A DNA stretch of 64,000 nt from Picochlorum sp. 'celeri' (lineage: Eukaryota > Chlorophyta > Trebouxiophyceae): assembly GCA_010909725.1 (NCBI GenBank), contig JAACMV010000019.1, forward strand, positions 1,116,001 through 1,180,000, in the 5' to 3' direction. A program made the position numbers and the translations under genes. The notes under the pieces were generated by a model that saw only the letters and a list, made by a program, of their open reading frames with translations, was not told the DNA's origin and made no database searches. Positions 1-9,014 of the stretch are shown one piece after another (position 1 is the stretch's first letter; each line of letters opens with the position of its first letter).

Positions 1-1174
1 CATCATCGGTCAACTCGCTGGCGGGGTCCATGGCATCCAGGATGGGATTGAACACATTCAAGAATATGTGCCGTATTCGCGCTCCGCCTGCCAGCTCGGC
101 TAGGGGCACATGCTCCCCTCGGCCCTCCAACGCCGCGGTCAACCTGTTTGTGTACGAGTCCAGAATGGACAGGAGCATGGCTCCGCGCGCAGCCCCGGTA
201 GACCCTGGGGGCGCGTCTCCGTACACCCTGCTCTCTTTCTTCTTCTTTTCCAGCGCACTCTCAACAGCCTGTCTCAACGAGGGAAGCCTCTCCCTGATGG
301 CATGCACGAGCACACCGTTCAGCCTGTGTGCCAGCACACCAACCGTGCAGTGTGCCGACACGGCGTCATACTCCCGGTGATTCCTGAAATACATCCGCTC
401 CGCCTCCCGGGCATGGTCCATACTAGTACTATTTATAATGTCCTGCTGACTCCTGAGCACAACACCGACGTACCCAAGTTTGAGCGGCACGATGTCATTC
501 TTGAGCATGCTCACCGCATCCGTCCCCCTGTCCATGATGTCCAACTTTGTCAGCACGCCAATCGTCCGCACCCCATCCGGATCCACCTTTTTCGCGAGCT
601 CCAATGCATCCGAGGATGACAAGTCCTGATTCGCCGGCGACACGGCCAAAATGATGCACGACGGAGCACTGATGTACTTGAGAATCAACCGCCTCACCTG
701 TTTCTCAATATCAACGGGCTGATCCCCCACCGGAACCCGCGTCATCCCGGGCAAATCCACCAGCGTCATGGTCAGCACATGAGGAGAGAAAACCCTCAGG
801 CGGATGGGCTCGCTGGAGATCCCCTTGTCCGTCGGCACGCTCCGCTCAGTCTCTGCCTGTATCTCGTGCCGAATGCGTCCAAAATCATAAAATTTTTTCC
901 CTCGGACGTGCAAAAACTCTCCCCACTCGTCGTGCGTGTGCCTGATCAACTGAAGAATCAACGGCCTTCGCGTCACAATCGTATTCCCCCGAGGCAAAAA
1001 ATCCTTCCCAACCAAGGCTTCCAGCACGCTCGACTTGCCGCTGCTCTGCGTCCCAACCACCGCGACCTGGGGCAAGTCCAGCGTCGCATCCAATTTCACG
1101 TGCATAAACACATCTTGTAATTTATTAATCAAAGGAATAAGTGTCTGTCCGAGCGTCTCCGTCGCGGTGGACAT
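1..1174 (-). CDS. Dynamin-family GTPase, N-terminal part (runs off the window start)
   Basis: The minus-strand frame from an ATG at 1174 stays open to the window edge, giving about 391 residues. It shows the dynamin GTPase motifs: P-loop GTQSSGKSS near residue 41, the DLPG switch-II motif near residue 145 and the TKLD guanine-specificity motif near residue 210. The segment after them looks like the start of the dynamin middle/stalk region. Dynamins assemble on membranes and use GTP hydrolysis for scission or organelle division. The subtype (vesicle, peroxisome/mitochondrion or plastid division) cannot be decided without the C-terminal half. No plastid transit peptide precedes the GTPase domain, which argues mildly against an internal plastid dynamin. 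The next gene lies upstream on the same strand. Confidence 0.9.
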   Translation of the reverse strand, partial: MSTATETLGQTLIPLINKLQDVFMHVKLDATLDLPQVAVVGTQSSGKSSVLEALVGKDFLPRGNTIVTRRPLILQLIRHTHDEWGEFLHVRGKKFYDFGRIRHEIQAETERSVPTDKGISSEPIRLRVFSPHVLTMTLVDLPGMTRVPVGDQPVDIEKQVRRLILKYISAPSCIILAVSPANQDLSSSDALELAKKVDPDGVRTIGVLTKLDIMDRGTDAVSMLKNDIVPLKLGYVGVVLRSQQDIINSTSMDHAREAERMYFRNHREYDAVSAHCTVGVLAHRLNGVLVHAIRERLPSLRQAVESALEKKKKESRVYGDAPPGSTGAARGAMLLSILDSYTNRLTAALEGRGEHVPLAELAGGARIRHIFLNVFNPILDAMDPASELTDD

Positions 1175-1315
1175 GGTTTTGGTGGCGCAACTGGATCCCA
1201 ACCGACCGACCACCGATGTGTGTGTCCGCAACTATGCGTCAGGTTCTTTGTGCTAGATATTTTTACTTGTATTATTATGCTGAAATATTATATCATTCGG
1301 AACTACTGTACAACA

Positions 1316-2110
1316 TTAAGAAAATTGAATATCCTCGTCGTCATCGCCGCAGCACGTGACTGTGTGGGTCGAATCCCCACTGACTTCCTTGTTGTTATTA
1401 TTGTTATTGGTATCACCATCCTCGAACTGGAGCCCGGTGTACGGTTCTGACTGAATGCAAAAACTGGATGGAGGTTCATACTCTGCCAAGATGGCGTGGC
1501 CATCGGGGAGGACCTTTTCAATCTTGTAGTATGTACAGTCCCTCCCGTGCTGGGTGCTGTAGGGGGGGGACAGCAGGTCTAGAACAGCACAGTCGGTGAG
1601 CGCCGTGAACTGATGAATATTGCCTCCACTCTCCGGCAACAGCACAGCAGGATCGTCCACATCTCCCACGACGTCGTCGCACACGGAGGTGGCCAGCCTC
1701 TCGGCGACTGGAGACTGGGCCCAGTCAAAAGACAGCACGTGGAGCTTGCCATACAGAACCTTTGACACCACGCTCATCCCGGGATGGTTGTGCAGCGGTA
1801 TCCTACTCTGAGCGGGGAGACAGAATATTCCCATGGACACGTGCTCATCCTCATACATGTGCAAATACGTCATACCACCGCGTGGCCTCGAGTGCTCAAT
1901 CCCAAGCTCCTCCAGCGTGACGTCCTTCATCGCGTCTCTCAGCTCTGCCAGCACATGCGGCGACACCCCAACCTTCTTTCTGTCCCTAATGATGCTATAC
2001 AGACGCACCAGCCCCGAGGTGCTGCTGCTGCTGCTGCTATGCTTTCGTGTCGCGTGCGTTGAAGTCGACGCTGTTGAAGCGTTTGTAGCATTCGTGGCAG
2101 CTGTCCTCAT
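1316..2110 (-). CDS. PCO: Plant cysteine oxidase / 2-aminoethanethiol dioxygenase family (PCO/ADO)
   Basis: 264 residues. The first in-frame ATG is at 2110; the longer open frame begins only with a GTG. The core motif IPLHNHPGM, followed by a segment ending in KVLYG, is the iron-binding cupin signature of PCO/ADO thiol dioxygenases. The later GGNIHQFTA and DLLSPPYS motifs and a final CTYY segment also match the family. In plants PCOs oxidise N-terminal cysteines of ERF-VII factors with O2, feeding them to the N-degron pathway as an oxygen sensor. Whether this algal protein acts on proteins or on small thiols is not visible. The N-terminus is low-complexity Thr/Ala/Ser. It is divergent from the glycosidase gene, with 238 bp between start codons, so the two may share a promoter region. 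Confidence 0.9.
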   Translation of the reverse strand: MRTAATNATNASTASTSTHATRKHSSSSSSTSGLVRLYSIIRDRKKVGVSPHVLAELRDAMKDVTLEELGIEHSRPRGGMTYLHMYEDEHVSMGIFCLPAQSRIPLHNHPGMSVVSKVLYGKLHVLSFDWAQSPVAERLATSVCDDVVGDVDDPAVLLPESGGNIHQFTALTDCAVLDLLSPPYSTQHGRDCTYYKIEKVLPDGHAILAEYEPPSSFCIQSEPYTGLQFEDGDTNNNNNNKEVSGDSTHTVTCCGDDDEDIQFS

Positions 2111-2348
2111 CCTCTTTTGTTGTTGTCTATACACAAAAATAATTAAAATTAATAATGTGGACCGGCGTCATCGTGAAGTCGCTTGAGTGGGAAGTGGGGA
2201 AGGGTGGGGGGGGGTAACGTGTCTCATTGCTTTGTTCTCTCAAAGCCCATCAAAGGAGGGCCTCGGTGGTAGACCATCTTTTGGCGGTGGGCAACTCGGT
2301 CACGTCGTCCTTTTCCCCAACTGGCCTCGCAAGAGGACACCGAAAAAA

Positions 2349-3326
2349 ATGTGGAGGACGAGGCTCGGGGTGGTGGGCAACCACGTGCGAGGTGACCGAA
2401 ACGACGATGTCTGTTACAGCCCAGAGGTGCGGCAGGCGCCGTCGAAAGCGCTGGTCGTGGCACTGGAGTCGACCATTGTATCCCATGGGATGCCATGGCC
2501 TCAGAACTACTCGACGGCAAAAGAGGTGGAGGATATTATCCGACGAGCCGGTGCCGTTCCGGCGACTATTTGTATATTAAAGGGCAAGATACATGTGGGT
2601 TTGACGGATGACGAGCTGCGGTACATTGCCCAGGATGCCACCAGGATGAAGAAGCTGTCCCGGAGGGACGTGGCGCACGCCATGGCCATGGGGCTGGATG
2701 GGGCAACCACGGTGGCGAGCACCATGCTGCTTGCTCACCTGGTGGGCATTCGGGTGTTCGTCACGGGGGGCATCGGAGGAGTGCACAGGAGTTTCCTTGA
2801 CACGATGGATGTGTCCGCAGACCTGACAGAGTTGGGCAGGACACCCGTGACGGTGGTGTGTGCGGGCGCCAAGTCGATTCTCGACATACCGAAAACAATG
2901 GAGTACTTGGAGACACAAGGGGTGTGTGTTGCGGCGTACAAGACGGACGAGTTTCCGGCATTTTACACGGCCAAGAGCAACGTGAAGGCTCCCTGTCGGT
3001 TTGACTCTGCGGCAGACGTGGCTCGCACCATGGTCTGCTCTTTGGACGCACTGGGCGTGTCATCCGGCATGGTGGTGGGTGTTCCACCTCCTCCCCTGAC
3101 TCGGTCGAGCCACCGCTTCGAAGAAGCCATCGAGAGAGCGCTGCGGGAGGCCAAGGAGAAGGCCAAGACGGGTGCAGAGGAGACCCCCTTCGTCCTGCGG
3201 CGGGTCGCAGAGCTGACCCAGGGAGAATCACTGCTCGTCAACATGATGCTTGTAAAAAATAATGCCCAGGTGGGCGCAGAGATTGCTCGGGAATTATTCA
3301 GCATGTGTAATAGTAAAATTGGGTGA
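2349..3326 (+). CDS. psuG: Pseudouridine-5'-phosphate glycosidase (PsuG/YeiN family)
   Basis: 325 residues from the first in-frame ATG at 2349; the frame opens at 2187 but only with a GTG codon. The family is recognisable along the whole length: VALESTIVSHGMPWP, GAVPATICIL, the KLSRRDVAHAMA motif, DGATTVASTM, FVTGGIGGVHR and the GMVVGVPPP motif near the C-terminus. PsuG-type enzymes break the C-glycosidic bond of pseudouridine 5'-phosphate to uracil and ribose 5-phosphate during RNA turnover. The roughly 45 residues before the domain are Arg-rich and could be a mitochondrial or peroxisomal leader. No PfkB-type pseudouridine kinase domain is fused here. The 3' end overlaps the convergent TBCC gene by 33 bp. 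Confidence 0.9.
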   Translation: MWRTRLGVVGNHVRGDRNDDVCYSPEVRQAPSKALVVALESTIVSHGMPWPQNYSTAKEVEDIIRRAGAVPATICILKGKIHVGLTDDELRYIAQDATRMKKLSRRDVAHAMAMGLDGATTVASTMLLAHLVGIRVFVTGGIGGVHRSFLDTMDVSADLTELGRTPVTVVCAGAKSILDIPKTMEYLETQGVCVAAYKTDEFPAFYTAKSNVKAPCRFDSAADVARTMVCSLDALGVSSGMVVGVPPPPLTRSSHRFEEAIERALREAKEKAKTGAEETPFVLRRVAELTQGESLLVNMMLVKNNAQVGAEIARELFSMCNSKIG

Positions 3327-4085
3327 TGGCGCATCCCTCCTGAGCCACCCAAAGTCCTCAACAAGAATCCGTGTTTCCTCCTCGCGGGAGGAGACACGGA
3401 AGACGAGCCCCGTGCATCCCTCCAGTATGATGCTGCTACAGTCTGGGGCAGCAATGTGGAATGTGCAGTTGCTGGAATTGTGGATCCGCACCTGGTGGTG
3501 GTGGGAATGTCGTCCCTCTCCCGGGAGGAACATCTCGCAGTCGTGCACATTGTCGACGTACACGACTGCCACTTTTTCTGATTCTCTCCCGCCGCATGCG
3601 GCCGAAGGGTATAGGGTGCAATGCCGTACGCCCCGGACCACCACCATGTGGTGGTGGCCGTTCCTCTCCTGGCTCTGCATCTCCTCCTCCTCCTCCTCCT
3701 CTATGATGTTCTCGCGTTCTGCTTCTGCTTCTTCTTTATTGCTACTGCTACCACCATTATTATTATTATTGTTATTATCGCCAAGGCCGTAACGAAAGCG
3801 TCGACGGCGTACACTGCCACCAGACCCCTTCTTGATGGAAACCACCCTGGCACGAAACTGTTTGCACCTCTCCACCGCCTGCCTCACGTCGTACGCTGGC
3901 AGCGCGTGAGACCCATCCTCTGCTATCGTGCGCTCATACACATCAATCATTCGCTGGACGGCGGCAACACCATCATTATCGCTGCCGTCAGACAGCCGCG
4001 AGAGGGCGTTGGCAATGTCCTCTTCTTGCGACTTGAGCTTCTGGAGGAGGAGGGGGACAGGCTGCGCCGTCTGGTCTTCGTGCAT
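3294..4085 (-). CDS. TBCC: TBCC (tubulin-binding cofactor C)-domain protein
   Basis: 263 residues from the first in-frame ATG at 4085. The C-terminal part has the C-CAP/TBCC fold signature: short repeated beta segments (SNCTFHI, CSSIILEGCTGLVF) ending in VEDFGWLRRDAPSPNF, typical of tubulin-folding cofactor C. The first roughly 100 residues are helical and the middle contains Asn and Glu runs encoded by trinucleotide repeats. Cofactor C activates GTP hydrolysis on the cofactor-bound tubulin dimer; RP2-like and TBCCD1-like relatives act at basal bodies and Golgi. The usual catalytic Arg lies in the beta-helix part but I cannot assign it with certainty. Length is somewhat short for cofactor C. 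The last codons run antisense through the end of the glycosidase CDS. Confidence 0.8.
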   Translation of the reverse strand: MHEDQTAQPVPLLLQKLKSQEEDIANALSRLSDGSDNDGVAAVQRMIDVYERTIAEDGSHALPAYDVRQAVERCKQFRARVVSIKKGSGGSVRRRRFRYGLGDNNNNNNNGGSSSNKEEAEAERENIIEEEEEEEMQSQERNGHHHMVVVRGVRHCTLYPSAACGGRESEKVAVVYVDNVHDCEMFLPGEGRHSHHHQVRIHNSSNCTFHIAAPDCSSIILEGCTGLVFRVSSREEETRILVEDFGWLRRDAPSPNFTITHAE

Positions 4086-4342
4086 GGCATTATTGTTATT
4101 ATTATTATTATTATTTCTTAACTGTGTTTGATATATAGGGGGGGCAACACGCGTGCCATAGAGAGGTGGATGGTCGAATCGCCTCAAGGCGCCCGCCCCG
4201 AGTTGAAAAACACGGCTCGGAAAGAAGAAAAAAAGTTCCTTAATTAGAACTTGCAAAATGATTCTTGACCTGACCTGACTCGAAGAAATTCGAGGAAGCA
4301 CATCGGAATGATGACCACGGCCTTACAGGAAGCTGCGTGGTG

Positions 4343-4413
4343 TCCGTTGTGGTCCAGTGGTATGGATACCTGGCTCTCACCCAGGAGACCTGGGTTCAAT
4401 TCCCAGCAATGGA
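4343..4413 (+). tRNA. tRNA-Glu (anticodon CTC)
   Basis: The 71-nt cloverleaf folds cleanly. The acceptor TCCGTTG pairs with CAATGGA, the anticodon stem-loop is CCTGG-CTCTCAC-CCAGG with anticodon CTC at 4376-4378, and the T arm is CCTGGGTTCAATTCCCAG. Internal A-box (TGGTCCAGTGG) and B-box (GGTTCAATTCC) elements are present. A run of ten T starts 3 nt after the gene at 4416 and is a classic RNA polymerase III terminator. A second Glu tRNA, with anticodon TTC, lies 5 kb away in the opposite orientation and differs at only a handful of positions. Confidence 0.96.
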
Positions 4414-4944
4414 AATTTTTTTTTTAAGGAACTTTTCTATTTCTTCTTTTTAAAGAAACCTCAGGGATTGACATTTTGTAAATACTTCCATTGACGGAGA
4501 CGGATCTACCTCCGGAGGTTTATTATTCCGGATCCGTCTCGTTTATACTGTTCCCAAAAGGTTAGGCAGACATGATGCCCTATCGAGCAGTCTGAGCATC
4601 GAGTACGTCTGCGGAATGCAAGACACTTCAAAACCGACTCGTTTTCCTTTTGGTCACTACGGCAACTTTCTCTATTTAATACAGATATTAAATGCTACTT
4701 CATACTTCATCCGCCTACCATCTGTGGGAGGACATAGGGTCGAGGTTACACGTATGATGTGTGGTCGTTGCACTATCATCCGCACAGAATTAGACCAAAA
4801 ACGGGTGATACCGTGTAAAGGATCTCGTTTAAATGAGACGATTGGTTGAGTTTCAGGCTCAAATTCGGTCACGATGCATCGTGGTCGGCCAAACAATTTG
4901 AAACTTTACAAAGTTACTCTTTTAAACGTGTACGTTTAATGATA
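4414..4944. other. Intergenic stretch after tRNA-Glu(CTC), with a hairpin
   Basis: No convincing gene. The first 30 bp (T10 then AAGGAACTTTTCTATTT) match the 3' flank of the other tRNA-Glu gene. A perfect 10-bp inverted repeat (GAGACGGATC at 4497-4506, GATCCGTCTC at 4531-4540) encloses a 24-nt loop that itself contains CCTCCGGAGG, so the whole could form a strong stem-loop. The remaining sequence is moderately AT-rich with only short ORFs. Confidence 0.5.
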
Positions 4945-7900
4945 TCACATCTTTTGTGCCACCAGGACAAAGTAGCACCTGAATTCTTCTTCTTCGCCCT
5001 TGTTGGAATTCTTGTTTTGGAGATTATAACTCTTCTTCGCATTAGGATCATTCCATGCTTCCTCAGGGCCCTGGATATGTCTAAACACAAATGGTACACC
5101 CGCTTTCTTTGGGTCGTACCATGGCTTTCCACTGATATGAAAAGTTTTTGACGTTATCCTGTCCACCGGCATGAGAGAGAGAGACTTCATCATGGCCTTA
5201 CAGTTTAAATTTCGTGGGTCGTTTGATTTATTGTTGTTGTTCTTATTTTTAGGATATATGCGTGTTACCCACCTGCTGTCACGCAAAACCTCCAACACTG
5301 GTGATGGTGATGATGACACCAGGCTCTCCTCCTCGGAGACTTTTTCCTTCAAGAAAATCTTTATGGCCTCCTTGAAAACCTCCTGACTATTTGCTTGATA
5401 CTTGACGACAAATGCACGCGATTTGATGATCACGTCAGGCCTTTCTGGTTTGTCGTGCCCAGAGATGAAGCATTTGACAGGACAGTCTTTCATATCATCA
5501 CTGAGAAGATATGAGTTAGTTGTTTCCCTCACAAGCCTAGCAGACGTGGAGAACCAACGAGTGAGATCTGGGAAGTAGTCATCCAAAAATTTGTTTCGCT
5601 CTTTGCCGCTACGAAAATGGAGCATTTTGAAGTCACCAGATCGAAGTCCCTCTTTGACGCTATCGACAGCTAATGCGGAGCTGTTCGCCTTCTCTATCGC
5701 TACATCTTGCTGCATTATCTCAAAGCTAGACTGATGTTCCTCACACCATTGTTTCGACATGACGAAATATGAAGGATATCTCCATTCCTTTGTCGTATTG
5801 TTTGACGCCTTTTTTCTTTGAAACCCCCCAATAGTCACTCTTGACTGAGTGAATGCCTCGCGAATATCCTCTCTCATTTTTGCCTCGCTACCTTGATTCA
5901 CAAGACTGACAATCATGTCGTATGTGATCTCTTTGTGAACAGTCTTTCGAAGGACCTCTTCCATTTCCTTTCTGTCACATGTACCACTGTTGAGATGTGG
6001 CTTTTCTGGGAACTGGACAGTGTACGTCTTTTTGGTTCGCAGGCGAGCAATGTCTACGGCCTTGTTGGTGATTTCAAACCTGTTGAACAAGTACTTCTTT
6101 TTTGTATTCTCGTCTCCTTTGACATCGAGTGCTTTGTGGATTTCCAAATACCATGCATGTTTGTTCTTCATCCAGGTGCCTTCCATGGGTGTTGGTCGAG
6201 ACAAGACAAAGTTTACCACCCCAATATATCCAGAGACTGTGCCTGACTCATTGTCTACCAGATCCTTGATGGTATACTCGGTGAATGCTCGGTCTGGGGA
6301 GGCATCAAAGATGAGTGTCACATCAACCACAGCCCCATTCCCCAAAGTTTTGAAAACCTCACGCCTATATTTGGGATGTGCATTGAAGATCCACGCACTC
6401 TCGAAAAAATGATCTGGTATGCCTGGGGCGCCTGTAATATGCAGTATGCGTGCCTTCATCTGTGCCTGGCTCGTGATATATTCGGTGGCATTATTGGATT
6501 CTACTGCAGTGTGCCAGATCTTGTAAATACATTCCCGACATTTTGTGTACGATTCAAGACTTTCTGCTTCGTCGACAATAACATGTTTGTTGTAATCCCT
6601 ATGGACTCCTCGTCTGTTTCCAAACCAGCAGCAGACTATTGTTTTAACACTCAGGCTGCAAATCCTTTCTGCAATCACATCCCCCTCAAAGCCTGGCGAT
6701 TTGAAGTGCTCTTGAATCTTTAATGCCATCGATGTTTTGTCTCCTTCAGAAACGTCGATGTATCTTCTGTTTTCGGAAAGGCCGCCATCATCACAACCTG
6801 GCAGCAGAAGACGAGCTGTCACTTGGAGGCCAACATCTTTTGCCGTGTTCTCAGACATTGTCAGCATTTGCACGAGGCTCGCATCTGTCGGATCATTCTG
6901 CACGTGATCAACTACATGTATGTGATATTTTCCATCAGTTCCCTGACCGACCAAGGTTACTGAATCATCGTCACACATGGTGTCGTGCACGAGGTGATGA
7001 ATGGGATATCCAAACACTGATGGGGTTCGTACAAAATACGACGATCTTTCCGGAAAGCACAGTCTTGACAGATTCTTGACGTTCAAATATCTGTAACTCG
7101 ACTCCCTCACCTCTAGTCTGAGACAATGAAAGGTCGGATGGTACATCAGTGGCTCGTGACACTCACACAAGCCTGTCACCACCGTCTCTTTGTTTCTGCG
7201 GCATTCGGCAAGATCTGCACTTGCATACGAATCCACCCGTACTCTGCATTGTTTCCACCCCTTTTCGCCATTCTCCAGGATGGCAGCTTTGGTATCTGCG
7301 TCGTGCTGCAGCGCCTCAAGTGGCTGGAATTTCTCAGGGGCAATGTCCTGCAGACAGGTCTTATTGAGGCACTGCTCTTCCCATGTTGCTGCCATCAATT
7401 GAAAGATGCCAAAGTATGCAGTGTCCCTTGCCATATGATCCAACGTGACGCCCTCTCGCTCGTACCATTCGCTCGCCAATGTCTTCCTGTTCACACCATA
7501 TTTGACCATGCCCACTGCCTGGTGAATGCGCACCCTGCAGGGCTCTTTCGTGTCGGCATCCATTACACATGGGCATATCATACCACTTTCGTTCACTTTT
7601 GTCAACAATCCGGCGCATCTTGCCGTGGTACACATTCGTCCAGAGGCCCAGACAATCAGTCGATTGGTACTCAAAATTCCCTCGCCAGCATAGACAATGT
7701 CATCCCGCGACACTCCCGCGCAAAAGTCTTCTATAATCGAAAAAGATTCTCGCAACCACGCCACGACGTGACTGCACCAAAAGGCGTTGTACCTGTGATC
7801 CACAGACCAAATCAGTTCGCGCTTCGTGAGGTACGTCGCCAGCACGTCTTCCAGTCCAAATCGCAAGTCGATCCTTTCATCCTCGTTCGAGTATACCAGG

Positions 7901-8418
7901 ACAGCAGCCTCTTTACTCTGGAAGACGGCTCTGAGATGAGGGGCCAGTGGTTTACAGTCTTCTCGGATGGCCAGAGACCAATTGCGCGAGCCTGCGCCAG
8001 CCATGCCATGGCTCCTGATGAGCTGTTGGATATACCCATACAAGGCCCGACGGCCGGATGCCACAGCCCTCTCGAATTCACCTTTGTTCCACGTTTGATG
8101 AAAGTCGCAGTGAAATAGCACTGCCAACAGGGTTGGAATGGCATGGATGCCGGTGTCAGGCGAGTTCTCCGCTGCCCTTCGAGTTGACCCCGCCACAAAC
8201 TCTGCATCATCTTGCCACGACACGTTCCTCAACTCTGCTGGAACTTCCAACAAAGCATCCTCTTCAAATAAACCATAGATTGCCGCTCTCGATGTGATTG
8301 ACACGTCAGCAATGCACCCACGAATACATGCCAGAGTATCTGGCAATGGCTGTCCAACGAGGGTCTCTACTTTCCCAGCGACCTCCCTGCACCTGCTCAT
8401 TCTCTCGTTGAGGCTCAT
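4945..8418 (-). CDS. Large orphan protein, possibly a degenerate helicase-like NTPase
   Basis: One uninterrupted frame of 1157 residues from an ATG at 8418. I do not recognise a family. The first 500 residues are rich in Cys and His (for example CEC near 418-420 and CPC near 282-284) without a clear zinc-finger spacing. Between about residues 550 and 670 there is a series that resembles superfamily-2 helicase motifs in order: SEGDKTS (557-563, like a P-loop missing a Gly), VIVDEAES (613-620, like motif II DEAH) and HITGAPG (660-666, like motif III). If real, the P-loop is degenerate. The C-terminal third is basic and ends in an Asn/Lys-rich and Glu-rich tail. There are no visible membrane segments or signal peptide. 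The gene sits alone between two inverted tRNA-Glu genes, unlike the dense housekeeping genes around it, which suggests acquired or mobile origin (inference). Confidence 0.75.
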   Translation of the reverse strand: MSLNERMSRCREVAGKVETLVGQPLPDTLACIRGCIADVSITSRAAIYGLFEEDALLEVPAELRNVSWQDDAEFVAGSTRRAAENSPDTGIHAIPTLLAVLFHCDFHQTWNKGEFERAVASGRRALYGYIQQLIRSHGMAGAGSRNWSLAIREDCKPLAPHLRAVFQSKEAAVLVYSNEDERIDLRFGLEDVLATYLTKRELIWSVDHRYNAFWCSHVVAWLRESFSIIEDFCAGVSRDDIVYAGEGILSTNRLIVWASGRMCTTARCAGLLTKVNESGMICPCVMDADTKEPCRVRIHQAVGMVKYGVNRKTLASEWYEREGVTLDHMARDTAYFGIFQLMAATWEEQCLNKTCLQDIAPEKFQPLEALQHDADTKAAILENGEKGWKQCRVRVDSYASADLAECRRNKETVVTGLCECHEPLMYHPTFHCLRLEVRESSYRYLNVKNLSRLCFPERSSYFVRTPSVFGYPIHHLVHDTMCDDDSVTLVGQGTDGKYHIHVVDHVQNDPTDASLVQMLTMSENTAKDVGLQVTARLLLPGCDDGGLSENRRYIDVSEGDKTSMALKIQEHFKSPGFEGDVIAERICSLSVKTIVCCWFGNRRGVHRDYNKHVIVDEAESLESYTKCRECIYKIWHTAVESNNATEYITSQAQMKARILHITGAPGIPDHFFESAWIFNAHPKYRREVFKTLGNGAVVDVTLIFDASPDRAFTEYTIKDLVDNESGTVSGYIGVVNFVLSRPTPMEGTWMKNKHAWYLEIHKALDVKGDENTKKKYLFNRFEITNKAVDIARLRTKKTYTVQFPEKPHLNSGTCDRKEMEEVLRKTVHKEITYDMIVSLVNQGSEAKMREDIREAFTQSRVTIGGFQRKKASNNTTKEWRYPSYFVMSKQWCEEHQSSFEIMQQDVAIEKANSSALAVDSVKEGLRSGDFKMLHFRSGKERNKFLDDYFPDLTRWFSTSARLVRETTNSYLLSDDMKDCPVKCFISGHDKPERPDVIIKSRAFVVKYQANSQEVFKEAIKIFLKEKVSEEESLVSSSPSPVLEVLRDSRWVTRIYPKNKNNNNKSNDPRNLNCKAMMKSLSLMPVDRITSKTFHISGKPWYDPKKAGVPFVFRHIQGPEEAWNDPNAKKSYNLQNKNSNKGEEEEFRCYFVLVAQKM

Positions 8419-8513
8419 ATCAGACCATGGAAACGAACGAGAAGAAGAATTTCTGCGTTAATACAATACGAACGGTCAGGCACTATCTCGGCCAGAGCCT
8501 GGAACAGAGATGA

Positions 8514-8539
8514 ACACACACACACACACACACACACAC
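8514..8539. repeat. (CA)n microsatellite
   Basis: Thirteen AC dinucleotides in a row lie between the orphan gene and the small acidic ORF. On the minus strand this reads as (GT)n just ahead of TTCCAG, so it might also form part of a short intron upstream of the orphan gene; that is not established. Confidence 0.9.
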
Positions 8540-8633
8540 CTGCTCCTTTTGACTCCACTTCGTTTGTCTGTACGTCCACCAGTCGCCAAATCTGCACGTA
8601 ATCAGGCGAGGCGTGGTTGGATAATGGTATCAA

Positions 8634-9014
8634 TTAAGCAGGTGTTAGAACGACATTCACACCTTGATCGTTATGGACTGCAGGAGGTGAAACAACAGCC
8701 TCTTCTTCCTCCAGTGCTGCTGCACCAGTGTTCTCATCACGACTATCCTCATCCGGATCTGTCGGTTGAGAATCTGGAATAACAATATGACATTCTCCTT
8801 CCGAAAGAAATATGTCAAGGTCTGTTAATACACTGCCTCTCAGCATGCTAGACCTCGACCGCTTCCTCGCAAGACCCACCACCTCTGCTGCTGTTGCACC
8901 AGTATCCTGGTCACCATCCGCCTCATCCGAATATGTAGGGTGTCGAGTTGCCATTGGTGGATAACCGAACATGCCTCGTCTCGTGTTCTTTGAGGCCTCC
9001 TCTCTCTGATCCAT
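8634..9014 (-). CDS. Small acidic hypothetical ORF with an internal duplication
   Basis: 126 residues from the first ATG at 9014. It is rich in Asp, Glu and Ala and contains two related segments, DEADGDQDTGATAAE and DEDSRDENTGAAALEEE, reflecting an imperfect repeat of about 50 bp at roughly 8714-8762 and 8885-8937. A short basic stretch (ARKRSRSS) lies between them. No domain is recognised. It is upstream of and on the same strand as the 1157-residue orphan, and could be an independent gene, a 5' exon of that gene, or non-coding. Only the open frame and the repeat are direct observations. Confidence 0.3.
   Translation of the reverse strand: MDQREEASKNTRRGMFGYPPMATRHPTYSDEADGDQDTGATAAEVVGLARKRSRSSMLRGSVLTDLDIFLSEGECHIVIPDSQPTDPDEDSRDENTGAAALEEEEAVVSPPAVHNDQGVNVVLTPA

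Noticed and set aside
110..619. Plus-strand open frame at the window start
   Set aside because: It is antisense to the dynamin GTPase domain, whose motifs are unmistakable on the minus strand.
2187..2348. Extended N-terminus for the pseudouridine-phosphate glycosidase
   Set aside because: The extension starts at GTG, has Gly-rich composition, and lies in the divergent promoter region; the first ATG is 2349.
3735..4130. Trinucleotide (Asn, Glu) repeats as a satellite or expansion locus
   Set aside because: They are short in-frame or near-gene microsatellites of the TBCC gene, a common feature in this window, and not a separate element.
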